Source: Amphritea japonica ATCC BAA-1530
GTDB lineage: Bacteria > Pseudomonadota > Gammaproteobacteria > Pseudomonadales > Balneatricaceae
DNA: 64,000 nt
NCBI RefSeq assembly: GCF_016592435.1
Contig: NZ_AP014545.1
Location: forward strand, 1,806,693-1,870,692
Direction of reading: 5' to 3'
The stretch's first letter is position 1. The number at the start of each line of letters is the position of its first letter. The notes beneath the pieces are model-generated. The model searched no databases. It worked only from the letters and a program-made list of their open reading frames with translations, and was not told the DNA's origin. This document shows positions 52,031 through 60,626 of the stretch, piece after piece. A program made the position numbers and the translations under genes.

Positions 52031-52071
52031 GGGGGAGGGTTTTATGGATATAACGCTCCCTCACCCTTTTT
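52031..52071 (+). terminator. terminator of the small transcript
   Basis: Stem GGGGGAGGG / CCCTCACCC (one mismatch), 18-base loop, followed by TTTTT. It is on the + strand, with no other + strand gene upstream than the 33-residue ORF. Confidence 0.65.
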
Positions 52072-52129
52072 ACTCTTGTGTAACTCTCTTATACAGCTCT
52101 CTTTTATAACTCTCTTCTTTAGCCAGACA

Positions 52130-52882
52130 CTACTGATACTTGCGCCCTTCGTGTATTAACCAGCCATGGATATGACGATTTCCCGGATCGTGATGTGTCC
52201 AGTGCACCACTCCTCCTTTGTTATTCCACTCGTATTCACCATTGAAGCGAATATGATCACCCTCTTTCAACGAATTGATACGCGGTGCCAGATCGATGTT
52301 ATGGGCGATCAATATTGTCTGGCCTGATGGCATGCGTACCAGGAAACGTTGATGACGGCTGCCTTTGAGGTCGTCAGGGAGTATGCGTGAGACGGTGCCG
52401 GCGGCGCTGACTTGCAGATCACTTTGGCGCTGCTGGTATGCCCGTTGCAGAATGCTGTCACCGGCAAATTCTGCTGAGCTCAATGGTGCTACTGCCGGTC
52501 TGGAGGCACGGGTAAGGCTGTTGTAACCCTCGACCCCAACTGCCCCGAGCCCTATCAGTAATACGACGATAGCCGTCAGACGGATTTTTCTTTTGTGTTT
52601 ATTCGAGGACAAGCCCGATGGACGGCTTTGAGTGTGTTTGTGAGATTTTGTCGGTGATGTATTACGAGGTACGCCCGCGATGCTAACATCAGCCGCACGC
52701 AACCTGCCATCGTGGTCCTTCATCGGCTGGTAGTAAATTGTATCGCCGATGCGGGGTTTACGGGAGATGCTACCGAAATCCCGGATATGGACAAACAGGT
52801 CTTTACCGCCATCTACAGGCTTGATAAAGCCATACCCTTTGTCATCTTTCCAGGCTACCAACGCCCCGGTATGCGGTTCCAT
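52130..52882 (-). CDS. cold-shock domain - membrane - DUF3465 fusion protein
   Basis: 250 residues in three parts. Residues 1-70 are a cold-shock domain (TGALVAWKDDKGYGFIKP, DLFVHIRDF). A linker and one transmembrane helix follow (RLTAIVVLLIGLGAVGVEGY, about 98-118). The rest is a DUF3465 module: VSRILPDDLKGSRHQRFLVRM, ILIAHNIDLAPRI, GDHIRFNGEYEWNNKGG and VVHWTHHDPGNRHIHGWL. The topology puts the nucleic-acid-binding domain in the cytoplasm and the OB-like DUF3465 in the periplasm. Function unknown. Confidence 0.82.
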   Translation of the reverse strand: MEPHTGALVAWKDDKGYGFIKPVDGGKDLFVHIRDFGSISRKPRIGDTIYYQPMKDHDGRLRAADVSIAGVPRNTSPTKSHKHTQSRPSGLSSNKHKRKIRLTAIVVLLIGLGAVGVEGYNSLTRASRPAVAPLSSAEFAGDSILQRAYQQRQSDLQVSAAGTVSRILPDDLKGSRHQRFLVRMPSGQTILIAHNIDLAPRINSLKEGDHIRFNGEYEWNNKGGVVHWTHHDPGNRHIHGWLIHEGRKYQ

Positions 52883-52941
52883 CGGTTGTTACCTCCCTGT
52901 CATTTACCTTAATCCACTCTGGGCACAGGCTAAGTAGCGGC

Positions 52942-54396
52942 CTAGTGATTAATTGGCAGCTGCATATGGAAAGTTGACCCCAGTTCTGGGTCTGAGGTTA
53001 CCGCCATATGGCCCTGGTGCTGTTCGGTGATGATGTAGTATGAGAAAGACAGGTGCTGCCCTGTATCGAAATCTTCAGCCTGTGTACTGTTGCTGAAAAA
53101 TGGCTCGAACAAGCGCATCTGCTCATCGCTGGTTAGCCCTACCCCGTTATGGTGTATTTTCACCCAGAGATTGTCATAACTCTCTGACAGAATGATTTTG
53201 ATGGTCGGCTCAAAGCCTGTACTGCCCAGCTTCCCCTGCATCGCAATACAGGCGTGACGGAACAGACTGAGGAATACCTGCTGTAGTTCGGTGATGTAAC
53301 AAGGCACCTGGGGCAAGCCATCTTCAATCAGCCACTCAAGTTTTACCTCTTTAAACATCAGTCCCTCGGAGATAGAGATAACCTCTTTACCCAGATTGAC
53401 CGTATGTTCCATGACATCAACAATATTAGCCATTTGCTTTTCGGCCTGGCGGTTGCGGGCAAAGGTCAGCAGGTTATGAATAATCTTAGAAACCTGATCG
53501 CCTTTGTCGGACATATCCTTGTAGATAGCATCCATCTGGGATGATTTATCACTACCGTCCTGCTCCAGTGCTGGCGTCGCCGCCATTATGTTTTTAAAGC
53601 GTTTCAGGTCCATCAGAATCGATTGCAACGGGATATTAATATCATGCGCCATAGTCGAAGCCAGCTCGCCCATAAATGACATTTTATCATTATGAATTAG
53701 CAGGTTTTCAGCCGTGGTTTGTTTCGATACGTCATCCACCAGAATAACAACGCCGGCTTCAGGGCCTTGCAATGGGTAGATGGTAATGTCGAAATGAGAC
53801 AGGCTGCGAAGGCTCTGTTTCAGGTGAATCGTTTTGTTCTGTTCAATAGCCTGCTGGATATGTTCTGGCACCACAGTCATGGTTGGGTAAGCTTCCCATA
53901 AGGTTTTGCCAAGCGCTTTTTCAGACGAAACCCCTGACAGCTCTTCAACCCGTCTGTTCCATTGGGTTACCTGGCCCTCTTTATTCAGGCCGACCAGCAT
54001 CAGCGGCATCGATGTGAGTATGTCTTTTATATAGGACTCAGACGCCCGTAACTGTTCTGACGTGATTACGTGCTGCGAAACTTCAGACTCCAGTAACTGA
54101 TTACTCTCTGTAAGTTTCTTGTTGGACTCATCAATGGTAGCGGTACGTTCTTTGACCCGCTGCTCAAGCTCTTGCTTAATCGTCGTTAATTCACGATTAG
54201 CTTTATGGGCGCGGCGGCTGTAGATCAGCAGGTATATCGCCGTGATCGATAGAATAATGATAAGTGTTGCGCTACTGAAGTTAGCCAGATGCTGCCACTT
54301 AGTTTTGCCATCTTCATCTTTAAACCAGTCGACGCCAGCGGCTGCCCATGGGCTCTGTAAGCAGAGTGCGAGTAACAAGAATGCATGTTTAGTCAT
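52942..54396 (-). CDS. PAS-containing sensor histidine kinase with degenerate ATP-binding motifs
   Basis: 484 residues from ATG 54396 (signal-like TKHAFLLLALCLQSPWAAAG). After a second membrane span (LIIILSITAIYLLIYSR) there is a coiled coil, a PAS domain (MPLMLVGLNKEGQVTQWNRRVEELSG) and the phospho-acceptor box MAHDINIPLQSIL with His251. The ATP lid motifs are abnormal: N-box LSLFRHACIAMQG lacks the Asn, G1 reads IHHNGVGLT instead of D-x-G-x-G, and G2 reads DTGQHLSFS instead of GxGLGL. It may be a pseudokinase. No response regulator is adjacent. Confidence 0.82.
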   Translation of the reverse strand: MTKHAFLLLALCLQSPWAAAGVDWFKDEDGKTKWQHLANFSSATLIIILSITAIYLLIYSRRAHKANRELTTIKQELEQRVKERTATIDESNKKLTESNQLLESEVSQHVITSEQLRASESYIKDILTSMPLMLVGLNKEGQVTQWNRRVEELSGVSSEKALGKTLWEAYPTMTVVPEHIQQAIEQNKTIHLKQSLRSLSHFDITIYPLQGPEAGVVILVDDVSKQTTAENLLIHNDKMSFMGELASTMAHDINIPLQSILMDLKRFKNIMAATPALEQDGSDKSSQMDAIYKDMSDKGDQVSKIIHNLLTFARNRQAEKQMANIVDVMEHTVNLGKEVISISEGLMFKEVKLEWLIEDGLPQVPCYITELQQVFLSLFRHACIAMQGKLGSTGFEPTIKIILSESYDNLWVKIHHNGVGLTSDEQMRLFEPFFSNSTQAEDFDTGQHLSFSYYIITEQHQGHMAVTSDPELGSTFHMQLPINH

Positions 54397-54633
54397 ATGT
54401 ATTTTAACGAGTCCTGGTGAATAACAGAGAGGTCGTTCTGCCATAATAATTACTGAGCGATAAGAATCATAGTGCTTTAAGGGCCTGAATATAGCCTTAG
54501 CCGGATTTCGATAGCCCCTAGTCTATAGGATTGAGGGCCGATGTTGTTATTAACCCCCTCCTTTATTTGAAGGAGCTGCTTTTCCCCTTTCTCTATAGAG
54601 AGATAGCTGGGCATTAAAGTCTGCATAACTGAC

Positions 54634-55866
54634 TCAGGTTGCTGATAATCTGTTGCAGTGCTTTTGACGTAAACGTTTTACCGGGCGCTCATCGATAAAG
54701 ATATGAATGATGGCCGTTATTAAAGCGATCCCTGCCGCTGCCCACCAAACACTATTATAGCTACCGGTTTGATCGAACATATAACCGCCTATCCATACAC
54801 CCGTGAATGAGCCTAGCTGGTGATTCAGAAAAACGATACCGTACAGGGTTCCCATGTGTTTAAGGCCAAACATCTGTGCGACCAGCCCCGAGGTTGCCGG
54901 CACCGTTGCCAGCCAGAGAAAGCCGGTAGCAATTGAGAACAGGTATACGGAGGTTGTTGTGATGGGCAGTAACATAAACAGCGCTATGACCACGGCGCGA
55001 AGCGCATAGATAATACCCAGTAGGTTTTTCTTTGAGTAACGACCCGACCAGGCGCCAAACAGTAAGCAGCCAAAAATATTAAATAACCCGATCAGCGACA
55101 GGCTGGTGACTGCGACTGAGGCATCAAAGCCGTTATCCGTCAAAAATGACGGCATGTGCACCGTTATAAACGCAAGCTGAAAGCCGCAAACAAAAAATCC
55201 AGCAATCAGTAACCAATAGTGTAAATGGCCTCCCGCTTCTTGCAGAGCTTCTTTAAGCGACTGTGAAGAGGTATCCATATCAGCTTCGTTTGCCGCTGAG
55301 TCATTGCGAAAAGGCGTGGCTAGTACCAGCATACAGAGCGCCCCGCCTGCCATCAGTAACAAAGCGGTCTGCCAGCCATAGCTGGCAATAAATGCCTGTG
55401 CGACCGGGATGATTATTAGCTGTCCTGCGGACCCCGCCGCAGTACCCAGTCCCAGTGCGAAAGCTCGCTTTTCCGGTGCCACCATTCGCGCCAGGGCTGG
55501 CAGAATAACGCCAAAACCTGTTCCGGCAATGCCCATGCCGATCAGAATGCCGGCACCACTGTGAAGCGCCCAGGCACTGTCAGCAGTAGCGGTCAGGTAG
55601 ATGCCCAGTGCATATATCAGCGTGCCGATAATTAAGGTTCTGAAAGTGCCAAACCGATCCGCAAACGCCCCTGTAAACGGTTGAAAAAGACCCCAGCAGA
55701 GATTTTGTAAAGCTAAAGAGAAGGCGAATACTTCACGTCCATAGCCGAATTCACCGGAGATGGGCGCCATAAAGAACCCCATTGATGAGCGCAGTCCAAA
55801 ATTGACAGCCAGTATCAAACAAGCGGCAACAACGAACAGACTGAATAGTTTTACGTGGCTCGGCAT
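54634..55866 (-). CDS. MFS transporter
   Basis: 410 residues with 12 hydrophobic segments. FALQNLCWGLFQPFTGAFADRFGTFRTLIIGTL contains the D-R-F-G/R motif of the major facilitator family between helices 2 and 3, and PVKRLRQKHC ends the protein. It resembles the oxalate/formate antiporter-like MFS group (GPVLP-like GFGVILPALARM). The substrate is unknown; an organic anion fits the glyoxylate-related genes but this is speculation. Confidence 0.85.
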   Translation of the reverse strand: MPSHVKLFSLFVVAACLILAVNFGLRSSMGFFMAPISGEFGYGREVFAFSLALQNLCWGLFQPFTGAFADRFGTFRTLIIGTLIYALGIYLTATADSAWALHSGAGILIGMGIAGTGFGVILPALARMVAPEKRAFALGLGTAAGSAGQLIIIPVAQAFIASYGWQTALLLMAGGALCMLVLATPFRNDSAANEADMDTSSQSLKEALQEAGGHLHYWLLIAGFFVCGFQLAFITVHMPSFLTDNGFDASVAVTSLSLIGLFNIFGCLLFGAWSGRYSKKNLLGIIYALRAVVIALFMLLPITTTSVYLFSIATGFLWLATVPATSGLVAQMFGLKHMGTLYGIVFLNHQLGSFTGVWIGGYMFDQTGSYNSVWWAAAGIALITAIIHIFIDERPVKRLRQKHCNRLSAT

Positions 55867-55989
55867 ATAGATTTATTCAAAGAGAGGTGGTTTAAGTGCG
55901 GCTATGGGCCCCAGTATACGCCCGACAGAGCACTGCTTTCTATCAGTTTCTCTTTTGATCTCAACACCCTGGTAGTCAACCTTTGGTTA

Positions 55990-56907
55990 TCATCCCCCGC
56001 TCTGGTTTAGGTGTTGATTAAAGAATGCCAGGGTACGCTGCCAGGCTAGTTCTGCGCTGCCTTCATGGTAACGAGCGGTAGAGTCATTATGAAAACCATG
56101 GTTCACATCCGGGTACACATGTGCGGTGTATTCTGTTTTTGCTGTTTTCAGGGCGGCTTCATAACTGGGCCAGTAATTATTAACCCGCTTATCCAGTCCT
56201 GCAAAATGTAGCTGTAAAGGGGCTTTAATATTGGCAATATCAAGTTTTGGTGGCGTACCGTAATAAGGCGCTGCAGCGTCGATAGTGTCGGGTAGCATGG
56301 CGGATAATTGATTGGTCAGATAGCCGCCAAAGCAGAAGCCCACCATACCCAGTTTATCCGTTGTCAGTGCATGTGTGGTCAGCATTTTTGCTGCCGCCGC
56401 AAAATCGGCTTCTATTTTGTTTCGCTCCAGGGTTTTCTGCATCGCCCTGCCTTCATCATCATTGCCCGGATAGCCCCCTAGCGGGTACAGAGCATCCGGT
56501 GCAAAAGCCACAAACCCCGCTTTGGCTAAGCGTCGAGCCACATCTTCTATATAAGGATTTAACCCCCGGTTCTCATGGGCGACCAGTACTGCTGGTGCAG
56601 GTGTTTCCGCTCCCACTCCGGTGGGCACAACGAAATACCCGCGTCCAGTTTTATGTCCTTCAGGTGAAGCAAAAGCCAGATAGCTTGCTTTGATATCAGG
56701 ATCATTGAAAGAGACCTGTTCTGCCAGCGCATAGTCGGGCAGTAATACCCCGGAAATAGAGCTGAGGGTAAGTCCGGCGATGCCCAGTGTGCCGAGCCGT
56801 TTCAGGAAGGTTCGCCTATCAATATCCCCGTGGGCGTACTCGTCATACCAGTCAAATGCTTCTTGCGGAATGTTAATGGTAGAGGCTGGACTGTTGTTCT
56901 TATGCAT
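55990..56907 (-). CDS. dienelactone hydrolase family protein, Tat-exported
   Basis: 305 residues. A twin-arginine signal (DIDRRTFLKRLGTLGIAGLTL) is followed by the alpha/beta hydrolase core: VAHENRGLNPYIEDVARRLA, the nucleophile cysteine in VGFCFGGYLT, the acid in FAGLDKRVNNYW and the histidine in YPDVNHGFHND. The Cys-Asp-His set is that of dienelactone hydrolases (carboxymethylenebutenolidase). The exported copy may act on periplasmic lactones or esters. It is a single gene. Confidence 0.87.
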   Translation of the reverse strand: MHKNNSPASTINIPQEAFDWYDEYAHGDIDRRTFLKRLGTLGIAGLTLSSISGVLLPDYALAEQVSFNDPDIKASYLAFASPEGHKTGRGYFVVPTGVGAETPAPAVLVAHENRGLNPYIEDVARRLAKAGFVAFAPDALYPLGGYPGNDDEGRAMQKTLERNKIEADFAAAAKMLTTHALTTDKLGMVGFCFGGYLTNQLSAMLPDTIDAAAPYYGTPPKLDIANIKAPLQLHFAGLDKRVNNYWPSYEAALKTAKTEYTAHVYPDVNHGFHNDSTARYHEGSAELAWQRTLAFFNQHLNQSGG

Positions 56908-57132
56908 GACGGGCTCCTTTTGAGAGGCGGGTTATCCGGGAGGTTTTAAAAATATAGTCTATGTCGCAGATAACCGCGTCGCTGTTATTGATCAATTAGC
57001 TTCGCTAGTGAGTGGCTTTTTGCAGTACAGGAGCTCAGCTGAATCATTATTTCAAACATAACGCCGTATCGATGCTGTTTTTCTACTACGCTTATATTTA
57101 TTGCTCGTCATAAATATAAGGGAATAAAGGTT

Positions 57133-57348
57133 ATGTCTGATCATCATACTTATAAGAAAATTGAGATCGTTGGTTCTTCTGCAACGGGAACCGATGATGC
57201 GATTCGTAACGCACTGGCAGAGTGCAATAAGTCGCTAAAAAATATTGACTGGTTTGAGGTAGTTGAAACACGAGGGCATGTTGAAAATGGTAAAATCGGG
57301 CACTTCCAAGTGACTATCAAGGTAGGGTTCAGGCTCGAAAATAGCTAA
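57133..57348 (+). CDS. dodecin
   Basis: 71 residues. YKKIEIVGSSATGTDDAIRNAL, NIDWFEVVETRGHVENGKI and HFQVTIKVGF cover the whole dodecin fold, including the flavin-stacking tryptophan in DWFEV. Dodecins form 12-mers that store or buffer flavins (or CoA). GGGAATAAAGGTT precedes the ATG. Single gene. Confidence 0.95.
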   Translation: MSDHHTYKKIEIVGSSATGTDDAIRNALAECNKSLKNIDWFEVVETRGHVENGKIGHFQVTIKVGFRLENS

Positions 57349-58035
57349 AAATACCAGAATTAAATAGAGAATCTAATTCTTTATAAAACAAATGGATAAT
57401 AAGGTTACCTATAATATAGTTTAACTTATGATAGCTTTTGTTTATGGGGTGTTTTTTGGGGTTTTGGACGCTAATTTAATTCTGGCATCCTCGTCTCTGG
57501 AGCGCAGTATAGTCTGCACCTCTATCATCCCGGTTGCTATCAACAGCCACTGAATATCTATAAGAAACGGTACACCTCTTTTACGCTGCTATGTCGAATA
57601 AAAAGTTATATCCAGGCTCCTATAGAAAGGGCAATAGCCCGTTGTTATAGCGATATTGGTATGTTGTTTTCAGTAAGCAGCTTAGCCTGAAAAGGACCTA
57701 AAGTTAAACAACAATAGTGTTGGCCCCAGCCTTAATATAAGTAACAGCTTCCGCTAATAACGCTCTTCCAAAGGTAGCGAAATAGCCCTGTGAGTGGTGA
57801 TCCCTTTTTAGGGACGACTACCCTGCCATAGAGAGAATATCGTCTGGTGGACTGTTAATACTCTTGTTATTGGATACCGTCTGTGGGGCTATTCTCTCCC
57901 TGATTCACACCGGCAATAGTGCAGGGTATTTATATAAAACAAAATATGTATTATGTATTTATAATACAGCATGTCGGATTATTTCCAGATAGCTTTGATA
58001 AAACAGCTTTACTCAGCGACTGGCTGTTACTAATA
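57349..58035. other. gene-free stretch upstream of umuDC
   Basis: About 690 bases with no gene. It contains nested inverted repeats: TACCCTGC (57819-57826) with GCAGGGTA (57921-57928), and inside them GAGAGAAT (57831-57838) with ATTCTCTC (57891-57898). A small TCCC / GGGA hairpin precedes them at 57801. They could be a folded RNA or a mobile-element relic. The first 100 bases or so after dodecin are AT-rich. Confidence 0.5.
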
Positions 58036-58055
58036 TACTGTTTATATATACAGTA
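58036..58055 (+). promoter_or_regulatory. SOS box (LexA site) of umuDC
   Basis: TACTGTTTATATATACAGTA: CTG-N10-CAG with an AT-rich centre, nearly identical to the LexA consensus. It lies 14 bases before the umuD start used here. Confidence 0.93.
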
Positions 58056-58069
58056 TGGTTTATCTAATT

Positions 58070-58507
58070 ATGCAGATTTCATGGCTAGGGCGTTACTTGC
58101 GTCCTTCTGCTCCTGTTGCCCTACCCTTGTTTATGAATGGTGTCGCAGCAGGCTTTCCCTCCCCCGCACAAGATTACATCGAACGAACTCTGGATTTGAA
58201 TGATCTCTGTGTTCAGCATCCAGCGGCAACCTATTTTGTCCGGGCCGATGGCGACTCGATGGAAGGGGTCGGTATTTTCTCTGGCGATGTGCTGGTGGTG
58301 GACCGTTCATTAAAGGCGCTACACGGGGATATAGTAATAGCCTGCCTTGATGGGGAGTTTACCGTGAAAGAGTTGAGCACTCGCCCTGCTCTGCAATTAT
58401 TGGCGCACAACCCGGCCTATGCGCCGATTCGGTTAGACGCAGAAAGCACTCTCGAACTGTTTGGTGTGGTTACAACGGTAGTCCACTCTGTTCGCCAGCG
58501 GGGTTAG
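58070..58507 (+). CDS. umuD: DNA polymerase V subunit UmuD (LexA-like S24 autoprotease)
   Basis: 145 residues from ATG 58070 (MQISWLGRYL, close to known UmuD openings); the frame could begin at 58055 but that ATG is inside the LexA box. The cleavage site is AAGFPSPAQDY, the catalytic serine is in ADGDSMEGVGIFSGD and the lysine in DGEFTVKELS. RecA-stimulated self-cleavage gives the active UmuD' partner of UmuC. It overlaps umuC by one base. Confidence 0.95.
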   Translation: MQISWLGRYLRPSAPVALPLFMNGVAAGFPSPAQDYIERTLDLNDLCVQHPAATYFVRADGDSMEGVGIFSGDVLVVDRSLKALHGDIVIACLDGEFTVKELSTRPALQLLAHNPAYAPIRLDAESTLELFGVVTTVVHSVRQRG

Positions 58508-59775
58508 TGTCAGTGTATGCGCTGGTTGACTGTAATAACTTCTACGCCAGTTGTGAGCGATTATTCCGGCCAGATCTGCAAGGCAGACCTATTGTGGTGC
58601 TGTCGAATAACGATGGCTGCGTAGTCGCTCGTAGTGCAGAGGCTAAACAACTGGGTATAAAGATGGCGGTTCCGCTGTTTCAGGTACAGGAGCAGATTGA
58701 CCGGGAAAATGTTGCGGTATTCTCCTCAAACTATGCTCTCTACGGTGATATATCCGCCCGGGTTATGAGTGTTCTGGAACAGCAGGCCCCGGCACTTGAA
58801 GTCTACTCGATCGACGAAGCTTTTCTTGATCTTAGCGGGCTCGAAGCTAATTACTCGCTGGTTGATTATGGGCAGCAGCTGAAGCTGCTGGTGTATCAAT
58901 ATACCGGCATTCATGTCTGTGTGGGTATCGCGCCGACAAAAACACTGGCGAAGCTCGCTAATCATGCCGCGAAGCAGTATCCGGCGACCCTGGGTGTGGT
59001 AGACCTGAGTGACCCACAACGGCAACGACGTTTACTTAGCTTGCTACCCGTACAGGAAGTCTGGGGCGTGGGTCGGCGTTTGTCGCGACGACTTAAGCAG
59101 CAAGGTGTCAGTACCGCTTTAGCGCTGGCTGACTGCGATCCCGGGTGGATTCGCAATCATTACTCCGTCACGCTGGAACGCACTGTCCGGGAACTGAACG
59201 GCCAGTCCTGTATGGATCTTGAGACCTGCCCACCTCCCCGTCAACAGATACTTTGTAGTCGTTCTTTTGCTCGTCGCATTACAGAGTACAAAGATATGCG
59301 CGCTGCGATTGCTCAATATTCGGCAAGGGCAGCGGAAAAGCTGCGGGAGCAAGGTAGCTTAGCCAGAGTGGTCACTGTTTTTATCCGTACCAACCCACAT
59401 AGTCAGCATGAGCGATTCTATAGTAATAGTGCCAGTCGGATTCTGAGTGTCCCCAGTGCTGATTCACGACGACTCTGTGGTACTGCTATGAAATTATTGA
59501 AATCGATCTGGCAGTCCGATTGCCGTTATATGAAGGCGGGCATAATGCTATCCGACTTGTATCTCCCCGGGCACTTTCAGCCCTCACTATTTGATGCACC
59601 AGAAACACCTGTCGCAATGCGTTTAATGCAGGTAGTCGATAGCATCAATCAGGGTAGTCATGGTCAGATTCGTTTTGCCGGAGAGATGCTGAGCACCGGG
59701 TGGCAGATGCAACGCAATCGACTGTCTCCTGCCTACACTACCCGCTGGAATCAGCTGCCCCGGGTGAAATCCTGA
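58507..59775 (+). CDS. umuC: DNA polymerase V catalytic subunit UmuC (Y family)
   Basis: 422 residues, GTG start at the umuD stop. YALVDCNNFYASCERLF carries the first catalytic aspartate, the second acidic pair is in VYSIDEAFLDLSGL, and VCVGIAPTKTLAKLANHAAKQYP and WGVGRRLSRRLKQ(Q)G follow. The C-terminal little finger and LFDAPETP-type end match UmuC. It performs error-prone translesion synthesis. Confidence 0.96.
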   Translation: MSVYALVDCNNFYASCERLFRPDLQGRPIVVLSNNDGCVVARSAEAKQLGIKMAVPLFQVQEQIDRENVAVFSSNYALYGDISARVMSVLEQQAPALEVYSIDEAFLDLSGLEANYSLVDYGQQLKLLVYQYTGIHVCVGIAPTKTLAKLANHAAKQYPATLGVVDLSDPQRQRRLLSLLPVQEVWGVGRRLSRRLKQQGVSTALALADCDPGWIRNHYSVTLERTVRELNGQSCMDLETCPPPRQQILCSRSFARRITEYKDMRAAIAQYSARAAEKLREQGSLARVVTVFIRTNPHSQHERFYSNSASRILSVPSADSRRLCGTAMKLLKSIWQSDCRYMKAGIMLSDLYLPGHFQPSLFDAPETPVAMRLMQVVDSINQGSHGQIRFAGEMLSTGWQMQRNRLSPAYTTRWNQLPRVKS

Positions 59776-59839
59776 AGCAATAAAAGCATGAATATTATTG
59801 CTTCATTAACAATAAATTAAGTTGTTTTATTAATCTGAT

Positions 59840-60505
59840 TTATAGGCTTTTGTCTGGAAATAATAGCGGCGTATCACCCTCTTTCCAGGGTGTGAATTTA
59901 TGCATTACAACGGTAAAGAGAGGAGATTCCAGGTGATGCTTAAGCCAGCGTTGCAGGGCTGGATATGACGCGGCATAAAACCAGTCTCGGTCAACATGGG
60001 CGAATTGTCGGATAAAAGGAAAGATCGCCATATCCGCCAGACTACAGTGCTCTCCCACGAGAAAGCTATGCGCCTGCAGCAACCGTTCGAGTTTAACCAG
60101 CGTGACTTCACATTGCTCCCGATAGTAATGCTGCGGATGATTCGGATGACGCTCAAAGTATTTGTAACGGTCCAGGTGCTGCTTGAATACAAAGTCATTC
60201 TCTTGAATCAAACCTTCAATCTGCCATAACAGATCGGGGCTATCACTACAGAGCCAGTTATGAGGGTCGTTCTGTCGCACAGCCCAGCGCATAATATCCC
60301 GACTTTCATCGATCACCCTGCCCTCAGCTAAGTGTAAAACCGGCACCGTGCCTTTGGGAGAGATCTCCAGCATCGCTGAGGGTTTCTCTTTCAGTACAAC
60401 TTCGCGCAGCTCAACTGCCAGCTCGCTACCTGCAATGGCTAACCGGGCACGAATCGCATAGGGGCAGCGACGAAAAGAATAGAGTATGGGGTGCTTTGTG
60501 TTCAT
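59840..60505 (-). CDS. glutathione S-transferase family protein
   Basis: 221 residues. The thioredoxin-like N-terminus has YSFRRCPYAIRARLAIAGSELA with a CPY motif, then SPKGTVPVLHLAEGRVIDESRDIMRW with the cis-proline and the ES pair that binds the glutathione gamma-glutamyl group. A helical C-terminal domain follows, with HSFLVGEHCSLADMAIFPFIRQF. It is of the CPY/omega-like group, which often acts as a thiol transferase. Single gene. Confidence 0.87.
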   Translation of the reverse strand: MNTKHPILYSFRRCPYAIRARLAIAGSELAVELREVVLKEKPSAMLEISPKGTVPVLHLAEGRVIDESRDIMRWAVRQNDPHNWLCSDSPDLLWQIEGLIQENDFVFKQHLDRYKYFERHPNHPQHYYREQCEVTLVKLERLLQAHSFLVGEHCSLADMAIFPFIRQFAHVDRDWFYAASYPALQRWLKHHLESPLFTVVMHKFTPWKEGDTPLLFPDKSL

Positions 60506-60626
60506 AAGATTGTGTGTACAGCAGATGACAAAAACCGCAGTCTAGCGGATTGGCAGAAGAAGTCACTTTAAACTGCTACTCAGTTATGCAACTATGCCCG
60601 CCAATATCTAATTTTAGGAAACGGAT

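Noticed and set aside
57919-58203. Open frame of 94 codons running across the SOS box into umuD.
   Set aside because: It is out of frame with umuD, crosses the LexA box, and shows no protein-like pattern.
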